Origin: Ruminococcaceae bacterium UBA3710
GTDB taxonomy: Bacteria; Bacillota; Clostridia; Oscillospirales; Acutalibacteraceae
Assembly (NCBI GenBank): GCA_002371985.1
Contig: DFHZ01000111.1
Location: 1-5,889 of the forward strand
Length of the DNA: 5,889 bases
Direction: 5' to 3'
Part shown: positions 5,345 through 5,889 of the stretch, piece after piece
How positions within the stretch are numbered: position 1 is the stretch's first letter
Layout of the letters: each line of letters starts with the position of its first letter
The notes under the pieces: model-generated
Databases searched by the model: none
What the model was told of the DNA's origin: nothing
The model's input: only the letters and a program-made list of their open reading frames with translations
Made by a program: the position numbers and the translations under genes

Positions 5345-5889
5345 AATAATAGTTGTACGCGTTCTCAGACCAGTCTTTAAGTTTGTCCCTTTTGCTTGCT
5401 GTCAGTATCAGATTTGCAAGCTCTTTATAGTCAAGCGATTCGCAGCAGAGACCGCAGTCCGCTTCTTTTATGACATCGGAAACCTCACCGCTTATGGCGC
5501 CTATTATCGGGCGTGCCGCAACCATATATGACTGTATTTTTGCAGGAAGTGTGCTGTTTACAACTTCGTTATCCACCATAGTTATCAAAAATGCGTCAGC
5601 AATCGAATAGTACTTAGGCATATCTGAAACAGGATGATATCCGTAAAAAATCACATTATCTAAATTGTATTTATCAGCCAGCGTCCGGCAACTGTTATAA
5701 GAGAGGCCATCGCCTACTATGTGAAACTTGATTTGCTTTTTGTCTTTAAGTAGGTTTGCCGCTTCAATTATAGTTTCCACGCTTTGAGCCGGCCCTATAT
5801 TCCCGGCAAACACAAGGTCAAAATTGTCATTTTTCTCACCGTTTATATTTTTAGGCTCTATTTTGCTACCCCAACATTTATTATAGAGC
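5340..5889 (-). CDS. WbuB-like family 4 glycosyltransferase, C-terminal domain (5' end outside window, 3' end frameshifted)
   Basis: The minus-strand frame is open from the window's right edge to TAA at 5342-5340, giving 182 visible residues; a GTG at 5813-5811 is internal. This is the C-terminal Rossmann domain of a GT-B retaining glycosyltransferase, which binds the nucleotide-sugar. Visible landmarks: LVFAGNIGPAQ (25-35, first strand and Gly-rich loop), FHIVGDG (55-61), VIFYGYHP (79-86), LPAKIQSYMVAARPIIG (114-130) and SGEVSDVI (133-140). The PAKIQSY...RPIIG...GE pattern is typical of WbuB-like enzymes, which add amino-sugar or related residues during O-antigen or capsule assembly in the cytoplasm. 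The chain stops abruptly after NAYNYYL, about 22 residues early, because of the frameshift described separately; loss of this tail helix could impair the protein. It is convergent with the flippase-DUF2304 run, so it belongs to a different transcript. Acceptor and sugar are unknown. Confidence 0.85.
   Translation of the reverse strand, partial: LYNKCWGSKIEPKNINGEKNDNFDLVFAGNIGPAQSVETIIEAANLLKDKKQIKFHIVGDGLSYNSCRTLADKYNLDNVIFYGYHPVSDMPKYYSIADAFLITMVDNEVVNSTLPAKIQSYMVAARPIIGAISGEVSDVIKEADCGLCCESLDYKELANLILTASKRDKLKDWSENAYNYYL

Noticed and set aside
1..5889. CRISPR arrays, tRNA/rRNA genes, insertion sequences, attachment sites
   Set aside because: No regularly spaced repeats, tRNA-like cloverleaf sequence, rRNA signatures, transposase motifs or terminal inverted repeats were seen on either strand.

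Overview
The window is AT-rich DNA with tightly packed genes, AAGGAG/GGAG-type ribosome binding sites, and many Lys, Ile and Phe codons of the AAA/ATA/TTT kind. This fits a low-GC Firmicute, most likely a gut-type Clostridia (Oscillospiraceae or Lachnospiraceae-like). That assignment is inference; no taxonomic marker gene is present. The content reads as the inside of a cell-surface polysaccharide locus.

Layout. Positions 2-505 (+) hold the C-terminal part of a patatin-like phospholipase whose start lies left of the window. A 77-base gap follows, with candidate promoters, a 10-base direct repeat and a 9-base inverted repeat. Two membrane genes then overlap by ATGA: a Wzx/MOP-type polysaccharide flippase (583-1854) and a 702-residue DUF2142 membrane protein (1851-3959) that probably has a GT-C fold and carries a large N-terminal outside domain. 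A 127-base gap (3960-4086) contains a possible 35-codon ORF. Next come a dolichyl-phosphate-mannose-synthase-like family 2 glycosyltransferase (4099-4782) and, five bases later, a small DUF2304 membrane protein (4788-5150). A strong bidirectional hairpin terminator (5241-5275) ends this run. On the other strand, reading towards it, lies the C-terminal half of a WbuB-like family 4 glycosyltransferase (5340-5889). Its last 22 codons (5276-5344) are displaced by what looks like a one-base frameshift.

How the genes fit together. The GT2 + DUF2304 + Wzx-like flippase + polytopic GT-C set is the same set of parts as gacI, gacJ, gacK and gacL of Streptococcus pyogenes. There GacI, helped by GacJ, makes undecaprenyl-phosphate-GlcNAc; a flippase (GacK) is proposed to turn it outwards, and GacL adds the sugar to the group A carbohydrate outside the cell. 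The working reading here is a side-chain decoration module for a surface glycan in a different gene order (K-L-I-J type), next to a convergent gene for cytoplasmic glycan assembly. The sugar and the acceptor cannot be read from the sequence.

The most noteworthy observations are this complete four-part module, the frameshifted glycosyltransferase tail abutting the terminator, and the repeat structure before the flippase gene.
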